NCBI GenBank assembly: GCA_016286035.1
Contig: JAEERY010000050.1
Location: 1-64,000 of the forward strand
Length of the DNA stretch: 64,000 bases
Direction: 5' to 3'
DNA from: Lachnospiraceae bacterium
GTDB lineage: Bacteria; Bacillota; Clostridia; Lachnospirales; Lachnospiraceae
The position numbers and the translations under genes were made by a program. How positions within the stretch are numbered: the first letter of the stretch is position 1; every line of letters starts with the position of its first letter. The notes under the pieces were generated by a model. That model did no database searches, was not told where the DNA came from, and saw only the letters and a program-made list of their open reading frames with translations. Positions 35,941 through 44,815 of this stretch are shown one piece after another.

Positions 35941-38900
35941 TCAAACCTTTTCGATACAGATTGTTACATTTTCACCGTTTATGTTCCATTCTTTCTTTAC
36001 TGTATATTCGTCTTCAAATGAGAAACCGACTGCCAGGACCTTGTCGCCTATCACTTTTTCATTCTTCTTTACCACCTGAGCTAACATATCATTGCCAAGA
36101 ACTGAAACCCTTATATGATCCATAACCTCAAAATCAGCATCCTTACGCATTGTCTGGATCTTTGATATCATCTCGTTGGCATGACCTTCCTCGATGAGTT
36201 CGGGAGTAAGGGTCGTATCCATAACAACAGTGGTCTTATTATCAGCCTCTGTAACAAAGCCTTCCTTCTGGACCATGGTTATCAAAAGATCTTCCTCTGC
36301 AAGTCTTATCTCTTCACCATCGTCAAACACAAGTGCTCCGTTAGCTTTAAGCTCATCCATTGCCTCGTTTCCGTCAAGGGAAGCAAGTGTCTTCTGGATA
36401 AATCCAAGATGTTTTCCATACTTTGGTCCGACAGTCTTAAGCTGTGGCTTGAATATATAAGTTGTGAATTCTCTTACGTCATCGGTAAATGTTACCTTCT
36501 TGACATTAAGCTCATCCTCGATGATCTCAACATAGTACTCTGAAAGGGCATTCTCAGTCTTTACAAACATGTTTGCTATAGGCTGACGGTTCTTTATGTT
36601 GGATGCATTTCTGCATGCACGACCCTTTACTACTATATCAACAGCCGCATCCATGTCTGACTCGAGCGCCTTGTCTATCATCTTCTCATCAACAACAGGG
36701 AAGTCACAAAGATGAACACTTATAGGTGCATCCTTGTCAACTGAGCAAACGAGATTACGATAGATCTCATCAGCCATGAAAGGTATCATGGGAGCTGCTG
36801 CCTTTGAAACAGTCACAAGAGCGGTATAAAGAGTCATATAAGCATTGATCTTATCCTGCTCCATGCCCTTAGCCCAGAATCTCTCACGTCCACGTCTTAC
36901 GTACCAGTTACTCATCTCATCGACGAATTCCTGAAGTGCTCTTGCCGCCTCGGGGATCCTGTAATTATTGAGGTTATCATCAACCGATGCAACCATTGAG
37001 TTCATCTTTGATAAGAGCCATCTGTCCATTACTCCGAGCTTGTCTGTCTCAAGAGTATACTTTGTTGCATCGAAATCATCTATATTTGCATAAAGTACAA
37101 AGAATGCATATGTGTTCCAGAGTGTTCCCATGAACTTTCTCTGGCCTTCAACAACCGCATCACCGTGGAATCTGTTGGGAAGCCATGGTGCCGAATTGAT
37201 ATAGAAGTACCATCTTATCGCATCTGCTCCGTACTTATCGAGTGCCTCGAATGGATCTACGGCATTTCCCTTACTCTTACTCATCTTCTGGCCGTCCTTA
37301 TCCTGGACATGTCCAAGAACGATGACGTTCTCATAAGGAGACTTGTTAAAGAGCAGGGTTGACTCAGCCATAAGTGAATGGAACCATCCTCTTGTCTGGT
37401 CAACTGCCTCTGATATGAACTGAGCAGGAAACTGCTGCTCAAAGAGATCTTTGTTTTCGAAAGGATAATGATGCTGTGCAAAAGGCATCGCACCAGAATC
37501 AAACCAGCAGTCTATAACCTCCGGTACCCTTCTCATCTCCTTGCCGCACTCAGGACACTTGCATGTTATCTCATCGATGTAAGGTCTGTGAAGCTCTACA
37601 GTAAGTGCAGCATCGTTTCCTGAAAGCTGCTTAAGCTCTTCACGGCTTCCGATACACTCTCTGTGACCGCATTCGCACTCCCAGATATTAAGAGGAGTTC
37701 CCCAGTATCTGTTACGTGAGATAGCCCAGTCCTGGATATTCTCAAGCCAGTTACCGAATCTTCCCTTACCTATTGAATCGGGAATCCAGTTAACCGTGTT
37801 GTTGTTTCTTATAAGATCATCCCTTACAGCTGTCTCCTTGATGTACCAGCTCTCTCTTGCATAGTAAACAAGAGGTGTGTCACATCTCCAGCAGTGAGGA
37901 TATTCATGTTCAAACTTCGGTGCATCATAAAGAAGCTTTCTTGAAGAGAGTTCCTTTATAACCTCGGGATCGGCACTTATTGCACCTGCCTTTATCTCAG
38001 CCTCGGTGGGCTTACATCTCATACCGCCGAAAGGAGATTCGTCAAGCATGATACCTCTCTCGTCAACCATCTGAACGAAAGGAAGATCATAGTTACGTCC
38101 GACATTGGCATCGTCTTCACCGAATGCGGGAGCGATATGAACTATACCGGTACCGTCTGTCATTGTTACATAGTCATCACATGTAACATAGAAGCCCTTC
38201 TTGTTCTGCTTGTCTGCAACCTTCTTTGCACACTCGTATAAAGGCTCATATTCCTTGTGTTCAAGGTCTTTTCCCTTATATTCCTCGATGATCTCGTAAG
38301 CTGGCTCATCTTCTTTCTTAAGAGGTGAAAGGACTGTATCGAGCAAAGCCTTCGCCATATAGTATGTATAACCGTCTGCTGCCTTTACCTTGCAGTAATC
38401 ATCTGAAGGGTTCACACAAAGTGCTACGTTTGAAGGCAGTGTCCAGGGTGTTGTCGTCCAAGCAAGGAAATAAGCATCCTCACCGACAACCTTGAATCTT
38501 ACTATCGCAGATCTTTCTTTAAGAGTCTTGTATCCCTGTGATACCTCGGCACTTGAAAGAGGGGTACCGCATCTGGGGCAGTAAGGCACGATCTTAAAGC
38601 CCTTGTAAAGAAGGCCTTTCTTCCATATTTCCTTTAAAGCCCACCACTCAGACTCGATATAATCATCATGATATGTTACATATGGGTCATCCATATCTGC
38701 CCAGAAACCAACAGTTCCTGAGAAATCCTCCCACATGCCTTTATATTTCCATACGGATTCCTTACATTTATCGATGAAAGGCTCCATACCGTATTCTTCG
38801 ATCTGTTCCTTACCGTTTAAGCCCAAAAGCTTCTCAACTTCAAGCTCTACAGGAAGTCCGTGTGTATCCCAGCCTGCCTTTCTGGGTACCATATAGCCTT

Positions 38901-39123
38901 TCATGGTACGGTATCTGGGGATCATATCCTTTATTACACGTGTGAGCACATGTCCGATATGCGGCTTTCCGTTTGCGGTCGGAGGGCCGTCATAGAATGT
39001 GTAAACTTCAGCATCCTTACGCTGCTCCATGCTCTTTCTGAAGATGTCGTTCTCTTTCCAGAACTCTAATGTCTCTCTTTCTCTGTCCACAAAGTTAAGA
39101 TTAGTATCAACCTTATTGTACAT
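35941..39123 (-). CDS. ileS: Isoleucyl-tRNA synthetase, type 2 (IleS2-like)
   Basis: Charges tRNA-Ile; class Ia synthetase of 1060 residues. The HIGH motif is GPPTANGKPHIGHVL (about 46-60), the CP1 editing domain contains TPWTLPSNVALCVNP, the KMSKS loop is KDGQKMSKSKGNAVDPF, and a long C-terminal region follows. The GWDTHGLPVELEVEKLLGLNGKEQIEEYG stretch and the long C-terminus without the type 1 zinc finger resemble eukaryote-like IleS2 enzymes, which are known for low mupirocin sensitivity; that phenotype is inference here. AAAGGAGG precedes the ATG. Controlled by the T-box leader just upstream. Confidence 0.95.
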   Translation of the reverse strand: MYNKVDTNLNFVDRERETLEFWKENDIFRKSMEQRKDAEVYTFYDGPPTANGKPHIGHVLTRVIKDMIPRYRTMKGYMVPRKAGWDTHGLPVELEVEKLLGLNGKEQIEEYGMEPFIDKCKESVWKYKGMWEDFSGTVGFWADMDDPYVTYHDDYIESEWWALKEIWKKGLLYKGFKIVPYCPRCGTPLSSAEVSQGYKTLKERSAIVRFKVVGEDAYFLAWTTTPWTLPSNVALCVNPSDDYCKVKAADGYTYYMAKALLDTVLSPLKKEDEPAYEIIEEYKGKDLEHKEYEPLYECAKKVADKQNKKGFYVTCDDYVTMTDGTGIVHIAPAFGEDDANVGRNYDLPFVQMVDERGIMLDESPFGGMRCKPTEAEIKAGAISADPEVIKELSSRKLLYDAPKFEHEYPHCWRCDTPLVYYARESWYIKETAVRDDLIRNNNTVNWIPDSIGKGRFGNWLENIQDWAISRNRYWGTPLNIWECECGHRECIGSREELKQLSGNDAALTVELHRPYIDEITCKCPECGKEMRRVPEVIDCWFDSGAMPFAQHHYPFENKDLFEQQFPAQFISEAVDQTRGWFHSLMAESTLLFNKSPYENVIVLGHVQDKDGQKMSKSKGNAVDPFEALDKYGADAIRWYFYINSAPWLPNRFHGDAVVEGQRKFMGTLWNTYAFFVLYANIDDFDATKYTLETDKLGVMDRWLLSKMNSMVASVDDNLNNYRIPEAARALQEFVDEMSNWYVRRGRERFWAKGMEQDKINAYMTLYTALVTVSKAAAPMIPFMADEIYRNLVCSVDKDAPISVHLCDFPVVDEKMIDKALESDMDAAVDIVVKGRACRNASNIKNRQPIANMFVKTENALSEYYVEIIEDELNVKKVTFTDDVREFTTYIFKPQLKTVGPKYGKHLGFIQKTLASLDGNEAMDELKANGALVFDDGEEIRLAEEDLLITMVQKEGFVTEADNKTTVVMDTTLTPELIEEGHANEMISKIQTMRKDADFEVMDHIRVSVLGNDMLAQVVKKNEKVIGDKVLAVGFSFEDEYTVKKEWNINGENVTICIEKV

Positions 39124-39143
39124 TGGAAACCTCCTTTAAAACT

Positions 39144-39424
39144 AAAAAAGATCCTACCCGCATAAGGATAAGACCTGTATCTTACTAACCACCTTATTGC
39201 GACACACTCCTCGTTCGCAAATGCTTAAAGCTCCTTTGCTAAGATTCATATGCGTGCCGGTAACGTCGGCATAACGGCGCAGCTTACTCTGCTTTGTTTT
39301 CAGCCTTGCAGCTCGGAAGTGATCTTCAGCTGTGTTCTACTTTCATGTACCTCTCACCGTCGTACACTCGCTCATGATTTCATTTCACAGCCTACTGTCT
39401 TCGTCATCGCTTTTCTATATGATT
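39144..39424 (-). ncRNA. T-box riboswitch, tRNA-Ile (ATC specifier)
   Basis: Minus-strand leader of ileS. Stem I begins GATGACGAAGACAGTAGG, the usual GA/AGTA internal-loop sequence. The specifier is ATC at 39321-39323 in GAAGATCACTTCCGAGCTG. The T-box bulge TGGT (39190s) can pair with the ACCA end of tRNA-Ile. Antiterminator: CGCAATAAGG pairs with CCTTATGCG around a TGGTTA(G) bulge, with a second helix TAAGA/TCTTA. Terminator: ATCCT/AGGAT followed by CTTTTTT at 39144-39150; it shares CCTTATGCG with the antiterminator. The 14-nt T-box consensus (AGGGTGGNACCGCG) is not conserved beyond GGTGGT. This accounts for most of the 39124-39578 gap. Confidence 0.85.
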
Positions 39425-39430
39425 ATCGAT

Positions 39431-39459
39431 ATTATACATTTTAGGGGATGAAGTGTCAA
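39431..39459 (-). promoter_or_regulatory. Perfect consensus sigma-A promoter of ileS
   Basis: Minus strand TTGACA (39454-39459), 17 nt, TATAAT (39431-39436), matching the consensus at every position and spacing. Strong basal transcription ahead of the T-box. Confidence 0.85.
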
Positions 39460-39578
39460 ACAAATATTGACCACGGATCAACTATTTATCCCCTTTTTAA
39501 AGACATTGAGGCCAATGAATGGTATGATATGAGATATAGAGAAAAAATCTGTCATGAAGGATGATGGGTGGGGACGAT

Positions 39579-41891
39579 ATGAACAATCTGTTTAAAAAGA
39601 TAAAAGAGTCTTGGAGATTACTTCATCAGGATATTTTTGTGGGTGATATGCGCAAACAGAACATGAAAGCATGCTTTTTTGTGGGCATAGCCGTTGCTCT
39701 TGCTGCCAGCACCACCACAACTCTTAATTTCTTAAGCAACAGGGATGCTATCACAATAGCCACGACCATAACACAGGCTATCGGCGGTATCGTTATAGTC
39801 ATATTTATCCTCAGGGATGAGAAAAAGATACCGACGCTGTCCATGCTGCTAATCTGTATAATCACATTCACTTATTATGCCTTCAGCGGAGCAACTGGAG
39901 GTACGACCATCATATGGACGATCCTTGCCCCGTTGGGGATAGGATTTTTCGGAAACGCACTTTACGGTATCTACTGCGGTATTTACTTTGAGGTACTGCT
40001 CGTAGTCATCTTCTATACACCTATAAGACACCAGCTGGAAGACCATTATTCAAAGTTTTTCATGGACAGGTTCCCTGTTCTTTATTTCTTAAATCTCGCC
40101 CTTGTAACAGTATGTCTCATAAATTATCATCTGTCTGTTCTTAAACTGATGGATTCTGCAAAAGAGCTTTTAAAATCCAAAGAAGAGGCCGACAGGGCAA
40201 ACCGCGGCAAGAGTGACTTCCTCTCAAACATGTCACATGAGATACGTACCCCGATAAATGCAGTTCTGGGTATGAATGAGATGATCCTGCGTGAGAGTTT
40301 AAATGCGACAAAGAATCTGCCTGCAGATAAGGAATCGGCCATGCAGATATTTGCCAATATAAGCAAATATTCCGGAAACATAGAAAGTGCGGGAAACAAT
40401 CTTCTCTATCTTATAAACGATATCCTTGATTTCTCAAAGATCGAATCCGGAAAGATGCAGCTTGTGGAAACCGACTATAAGTTAAGTTCGGTACTAAATG
40501 ATATCAGCAACATGATCTTCTTTAAAGCCAAGGAAAAAGGGCTTGAATTCGGTATAGATGTGGATAACACCATTCCCGACTGTCTTCACGGCGACGAGGT
40601 ACGTGTCAGGCAGATAATAATCAACATATTGAATAATGCGGTTAAGTATACAAAGGAAGGCCGTGTTGATCTTTCTGTCAGCGCCAAAGAATATGACAAA
40701 GCCTACGAACAGCGTGCCATCTGTCTTATCGTGACTGTATCCGATACCGGTATTGGCATAAAAGAGGAAGATATAGGAAAGCTGTTCACCAAATTTGAAA
40801 GAGTCGACCTTGAACAGAACAGTACCGTTGAAGGCACCGGACTGGGGCTTGCCATAACAAAGAACCTGCTTGAGATGATGGGCGGAGATATAGAAGTAAA
40901 GAGTGTTTACAACGAGGGCTCTACCTTTATCATCCATCTTCCACAGATGGTAATGTCAGATGAGCCTGTCGGTGATTTCAGAAAGAAGTTTGACGAAAGC
41001 ATAGAGTCCATGGAAGCATATGTGGAATCCTTCCATGCTCCGGATGCCCACATACTTGTTGTTGACGATACTAAGATGAACCTTCTTGTTGTTGAAGGTC
41101 TCTTAAAAAACACCGGTATAAATATAGATACCGCCTCAAGCGGAGCCCGTTCTATCGAACTCGCAAAGACTACCCGCTACGATCTCATCCTTATGGACCA
41201 GAGAATGCCGGGAATGAACGGTACGGAGGCAATGCAGCATATCAGGGATGAGAAGTGCATCAATAGTGATACTCCGTTCATATGTCTTACGGCAGACGCT
41301 ATAAGCGGTGCCAAGGAAAGATATATGGAAGCCGGATTCATCGACTATCTCACCAAGCCGATAGATTACACCGCGCTTGAAAAAATGCTGATAACCTATC
41401 TTCCGGACTCCAAAGTCGTTATAAACAAGAACAGCGAAAACGAAGCAGAAAATAACACTTCATGGCCTCAAACACTGCCCGATGAATATGATCTGCTTTC
41501 AAAAGCAGGAATAGATTCTGCAACAGGCATCAGATTCTGTAATAATGACTGGGAGTTTTACACGACTATCCTTAAAGACTATGTAACGAGCTTTAATGAA
41601 AGATCAGCTGATCTTCAGAGATTCTATGAATCAAAAGACTGGAAGGATTACTGCATAACAGTGCATGCACTAAAGAGTACTTCAAAGACGATAGGTGCCA
41701 CGGATCTTTCAAAGAGGGCAGAACTTTTGGAGAAAGCTTCCAATGAAGCTGATTCAGATTACATATCAGCTGAACATGATGCTATGAAGCTTATATATAA
41801 AGAAGTCACAGAATCCATCATATCCGTATTCCCTGACTTTAATCAGAGAACAGCTGATGATGAGGAAATCCTTGAATTCATGCCAGACTAG
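39579..41891 (+). CDS. Hybrid sensor histidine kinase with receiver and Hpt domains
   Basis: 770 residues from the ATG at 39579 (GGGTGGGG site 5 nt upstream). A multi-helix membrane region (about 25-190, roughly six helices, no large extracellular loop) leads to HisKA with phospho-His in SNMSHEIRTPINAVLG (about 220). HATPase has IINILNNAVKYT, SDTGIGI and GTGLGLAI. The receiver has ILVVDDTKMN and phospho-Asp in LILMDQRMPG (about 539). A C-terminal Hpt has His in ITVHALKSTSKTIGA (about 694). A complete phosphorelay on one chain, but no output response regulator is adjacent. Signal unknown; the membrane-embedded sensor suggests an envelope or lipid-soluble cue. Confidence 0.93.
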   Translation: MNNLFKKIKESWRLLHQDIFVGDMRKQNMKACFFVGIAVALAASTTTTLNFLSNRDAITIATTITQAIGGIVIVIFILRDEKKIPTLSMLLICIITFTYYAFSGATGGTTIIWTILAPLGIGFFGNALYGIYCGIYFEVLLVVIFYTPIRHQLEDHYSKFFMDRFPVLYFLNLALVTVCLINYHLSVLKLMDSAKELLKSKEEADRANRGKSDFLSNMSHEIRTPINAVLGMNEMILRESLNATKNLPADKESAMQIFANISKYSGNIESAGNNLLYLINDILDFSKIESGKMQLVETDYKLSSVLNDISNMIFFKAKEKGLEFGIDVDNTIPDCLHGDEVRVRQIIINILNNAVKYTKEGRVDLSVSAKEYDKAYEQRAICLIVTVSDTGIGIKEEDIGKLFTKFERVDLEQNSTVEGTGLGLAITKNLLEMMGGDIEVKSVYNEGSTFIIHLPQMVMSDEPVGDFRKKFDESIESMEAYVESFHAPDAHILVVDDTKMNLLVVEGLLKNTGINIDTASSGARSIELAKTTRYDLILMDQRMPGMNGTEAMQHIRDEKCINSDTPFICLTADAISGAKERYMEAGFIDYLTKPIDYTALEKMLITYLPDSKVVINKNSENEAENNTSWPQTLPDEYDLLSKAGIDSATGIRFCNNDWEFYTTILKDYVTSFNERSADLQRFYESKDWKDYCITVHALKSTSKTIGATDLSKRAELLEKASNEADSDYISAEHDAMKLIYKEVTESIISVFPDFNQRTADDEEILEFMPD

Positions 41892-41905
41892 GCTAGTAAA
41901 TAAGC

Positions 41906-41938
41906 AAATGAGACTGTTCACTTAGACCAGTCTCATTT
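41906..41938. terminator. Bidirectional terminator, kinase / LD-carboxypeptidase
   Basis: AAATGAGACTG (41906-41916) and CAGTCTCATTT (41928-41938), a perfect 11-bp stem between convergent genes. It overlaps the last codons of the LD-carboxypeptidase gene. Confidence 0.7.
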
Positions 41939-42968
41939 CTATGTTCAAACTGTTATCCTTAAATGTGATATCAGCCATACTTCCGCTGATAAGAGGCATC
42001 ATTGGTGACAGATGACCAATATCTGTATCCATGATAACTGGGATGTTCAGTTTCCTTGCCGTATTAAGAATCGCTTCAAATCTATCAAGCCCAAACATCG
42101 GCTCATCAAAATGCAGAGGTCTTCCTATCAGCATTCCTTTGCAGTACCTGAACCATCCTGCCTCATACATCTGCCACATAGCACGCCTGATTGAAAAAAC
42201 ATTAAGATCACAACTTTCCAGAAACCATATGAACCCGTCTTCCTTATATTTGTCAATAAAGCAACCTACTTTATCAAATCTTGTACCGGTTATCCCAACA
42301 AGGCAGTCCATGCATCCACCCACAAGTCTTCCCGACATCCTAACATCATCAGACTTTGCCAATCCGTTTTCTTTCGGCACAAACCCTGTCATTACGGTCT
42401 GTTCAGTACAGTTAAGCGGTGCAAGAGGATTCTCCTCGTCTTTTATCGATTCCTTCTCCCATTTATCATAATTATGAACTAAAAGGCGTTTACCGTTAAG
42501 CACCTCCCATGTATCGCTAAGCGATTTATGCCACGGTTCCATGCCAAACTTTGGAGCACTTGGACCGTATATGCCCGCAACATCACATAACGTGGTAAGA
42601 AGGAAGATAAAATTTGTGTTATCAGAATATCCCATATACCACTTCGGTCTTGCTTCCTTTATACTGTCAAAGTCTACAAGACTTATGGTCTCACACATAA
42701 GCTCTCCGCCACCGCAGGACATGATCGCATCGCTATCGGAACTTGTATAATAATCGGTCAGTTCCTTTGCACAGTCTTCGGGAGAAGTGCTGATACCTAT
42801 ACCGTCATCCTTGTAGCAGTTCGGACCAAGAAGCGTATGATAACCCATTTCATCAAGCTTTTTTATGAAGTTTTCGAAAGAACTCTTATAAGGTTCAACG
42901 CTACACCCGAATGCCGGGGCAACGAATGCAACTGTATCGCCTTTTTTAATAAATTCAGGATATCTCAT
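41922..42968 (-). CDS. ldcA: LD-carboxypeptidase (peptidase family S66)
   Basis: Cytosolic serine peptidase that trims the terminal D-Ala from L,D-tetrapeptides in murein recycling, or a relative of MccF-type S66 enzymes. 348 residues from ATG 42968, which has GGGAGG 5 nt upstream; other in-frame starts lie inside or before that site. N-terminus KKGDTVAFVAPAF; nucleophile Ser in WYMGYSDNTNF; catalytic Glu in IWFLESCDLNV; catalytic His in DTDIGHLSPMMPLISG. It overlaps the end of the MFS gene by 14 nt, implying a functional pair. MccF-like immunity to peptide-nucleotide antibiotics is an alternative. Confidence 0.87.
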   Translation of the reverse strand: MRYPEFIKKGDTVAFVAPAFGCSVEPYKSSFENFIKKLDEMGYHTLLGPNCYKDDGIGISTSPEDCAKELTDYYTSSDSDAIMSCGGGELMCETISLVDFDSIKEARPKWYMGYSDNTNFIFLLTTLCDVAGIYGPSAPKFGMEPWHKSLSDTWEVLNGKRLLVHNYDKWEKESIKDEENPLAPLNCTEQTVMTGFVPKENGLAKSDDVRMSGRLVGGCMDCLVGITGTRFDKVGCFIDKYKEDGFIWFLESCDLNVFSIRRAMWQMYEAGWFRYCKGMLIGRPLHFDEPMFGLDRFEAILNTARKLNIPVIMDTDIGHLSPMMPLISGSMADITFKDNSLNIEMRLV

Positions 42969-44184
42969 CATTTCCTCCCTCATCTGTCACATGATGCGGC
43001 AGCTTATTCATTGCTATGTAAGCGATGATAACTCCAACAGCGCATACCGCAGTTCCTGTAATAAGCATTACACTTATGCCCAGATGATCAAGAATTACAC
43101 CACTCAAAAGATTCGAAAATACTCCTCCGAGTGTTATCGCACTTGTAACATAAGCCTGTCCCTTTACCTGATCAAGCTCTTCCATCGTATTGCTGACATA
43201 ATAAGCAGCAGCCGGAATATATACCGCATAAGCAAACAGCTGGAATGACTGGCTTAAATACATCATCGCCATATTTGTCGCAAATATCAGTATAAGTATC
43301 TTTACAAAAAACGCCGCGCCCGAGAAAACCAGCAGTTTATCCGCCGCTATCTTCTTAAAAACATAAACTATCAGTGCCATGACAGGCAGTTCAAGGATGG
43401 CCTGCAAAAAATTCGCATATCCGAGCTGAGTCTCCCCACCTCCCAGATGTCTTATAATCTGTATCATGAAGTCATTTATCATGTTGTGGGCAAAATAAAA
43501 GCAAACGGTTGCAACCATAAACAGCATAAATGCCGGATATGTTCTCGTAAAATCGGCGATGTTATTGTGAGCCAAAGCCGTATCGGCAGGTTTCTCATCT
43601 TCACTTATTTCGTGTATCGTTTCAGGCTTTTTAAATGTAAATATAAGCAGAGCCGATATGATCATGGTCGCAATATTTACAACAAGCAACAGATTTACAC
43701 CGTTTTTTTCGACCATACCGCCGATAAATGCTGAAACAACGGCAAAGCTTGCAGATCCTAGACCTCTTGCCAGTCCGTAATATATATCGCATCCTGCTTT
43801 CTGATATTCAAAACAGAGTGCCGTCATGACAGGCTGGTACGCAAACTGGATCATATATATGAGTGCGTAGACAACAAATATGATCGCCCTGTTACTTTGA
43901 ACAAACACTAGGATAACTGATCCTGTAAGTATAGTCAGTACCGCTATCAATATGAACCTTCGGTTTGTAAGATAACCCGGTTTATCTATGATACTTGCTA
44001 TATAGGGCTGACATAAAGCCGACAGTATATTTGCCAACGCAAGCAATACTCCGACCTGGGTGTTTGAAAATCCATGAGCTAAAAGATAGACAGCGGCATA
44101 GGCATGTATCGTGCAGAATGCCGCAAAATATGTCATATTCAGTAACGTATATCTTAAGGTCCATGCCCCTTTTTTATCCTTCAC
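42955..44184 (-). CDS. MFS transporter (MFS_1-like)
   Basis: 409-residue, 12-helix major facilitator of the LacY/nucleoside-symporter-like branch: LRYTLLNMTYFAAFCTIHAYAAVYLLAHGFSNTQVGVLLALANILSALCQPYIASIIDK covers helices 1-2, and a central cytosolic loop (HEISEDEKPADTA) lies near residue 205. GTG start at 44184 with GGAGGG about 12 nt upstream. Overlaps ldcA. The substrate may be a muropeptide, sugar or nucleoside; the ldcA neighbour makes muropeptide uptake a guess only. Confidence 0.85.
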   Translation of the reverse strand: MKDKKGAWTLRYTLLNMTYFAAFCTIHAYAAVYLLAHGFSNTQVGVLLALANILSALCQPYIASIIDKPGYLTNRRFILIAVLTILTGSVILVFVQSNRAIIFVVYALIYMIQFAYQPVMTALCFEYQKAGCDIYYGLARGLGSASFAVVSAFIGGMVEKNGVNLLLVVNIATMIISALLIFTFKKPETIHEISEDEKPADTALAHNNIADFTRTYPAFMLFMVATVCFYFAHNMINDFMIQIIRHLGGGETQLGYANFLQAILELPVMALIVYVFKKIAADKLLVFSGAAFFVKILILIFATNMAMMYLSQSFQLFAYAVYIPAAAYYVSNTMEELDQVKGQAYVTSAITLGGVFSNLLSGVILDHLGISVMLITGTAVCAVGVIIAYIAMNKLPHHVTDEGGNDEIS

Positions 44185-44216
44185 CTGTAAATAATCCCTC
44201 CGCCGGATATATTAAT

Positions 44217-44252
44217 GGGCGAAAAAATGTCTTGTTTCACACTTTTTCGCCC
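44217..44252. repeat. Inverted repeat between two minus-strand membrane-protein genes
   Basis: GGGCGAAAAA (44217-44226) and TTTTTCGCCC (44243-44252). It follows the stop of the small membrane protein gene on the minus strand, but no clear U-tract follows the stem, so it may be a weak terminator. Confidence 0.45.
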
Positions 44253-44276
44253 TCATGACCTTTTCTTTAAATTAAA

Positions 44277-44633
44277 TCAATCCTCAGTGTAATGACCCTT
44301 TATGATGAAACCTATTCCCAAAGCTATGGGAATCACCATAAGGAGCACATCCACAAGGGAAATTCCGTAGAACGATATCCTCAGTGCCAGTATTATCGAC
44401 AATGCCAACAGAATGAGCGTTATCAGAACAATGAGCTTTGTCCATTTGTTTGGATTGACAAATGCCGCCACGACAGCGATAACAAATAGAACTATCAGTA
44501 TGCCTCCGGTACTCACATTCCCAAATCTGTAAAAACCAAAATGCGATACCGTTGCTGCCTTGAACAGCATAAACAGACCAACAAGTATTAGTAGTGTTCC
44601 GAACATCCTGTATCCCCTTTTTGTCAGTTTCAT
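44277..44633 (-). CDS. Small hypothetical membrane protein
   Basis: 118 residues with four predicted membrane helices (GYRMFGTLLILVGLFMLFKA; GGILIVLFVIAVVAAFV; LIVLITLILLALSIILAL; VDVLLMVIPIALGIGFII) and short loops. No recognised family. Starts MKLTKRGYRMFG after a GAGAAGAG-type site. Flanked by an inverted repeat downstream. About 180 nt of intergenic DNA to the next gene holds only that gene's terminator. Confidence 0.75.
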   Translation of the reverse strand: MKLTKRGYRMFGTLLILVGLFMLFKAATVSHFGFYRFGNVSTGGILIVLFVIAVVAAFVNPNKWTKLIVLITLILLALSIILALRISFYGISLVDVLLMVIPIALGIGFIIKGHYTED

Positions 44634-44765
44634 TCTCTTCTCCCTTGTATAATACGAACGATTCCTAAAGATTATATCATGTTATCGATATAAACGCCAT
44701 ATACATTCTTTTGATTAGGCTTTCCTTATCCGCATATATATTTACGGAAGACATCCCTGCTTATA

Positions 44766-44798
44766 TAAAAAAACTCCGGTATCCATCGATACCGGAGT
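44766..44798 (-). terminator. Intrinsic terminator of the Bax-inhibitor-1 family gene
   Basis: Minus-strand ACTCCGGTATC / GATACCGGAGT, perfect 11-bp stem with a 4-nt loop, followed by a run of eight T residues. Confidence 0.9.
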
Positions 44799-44815
44799 CA
44801 TCTAACATATCAAAT

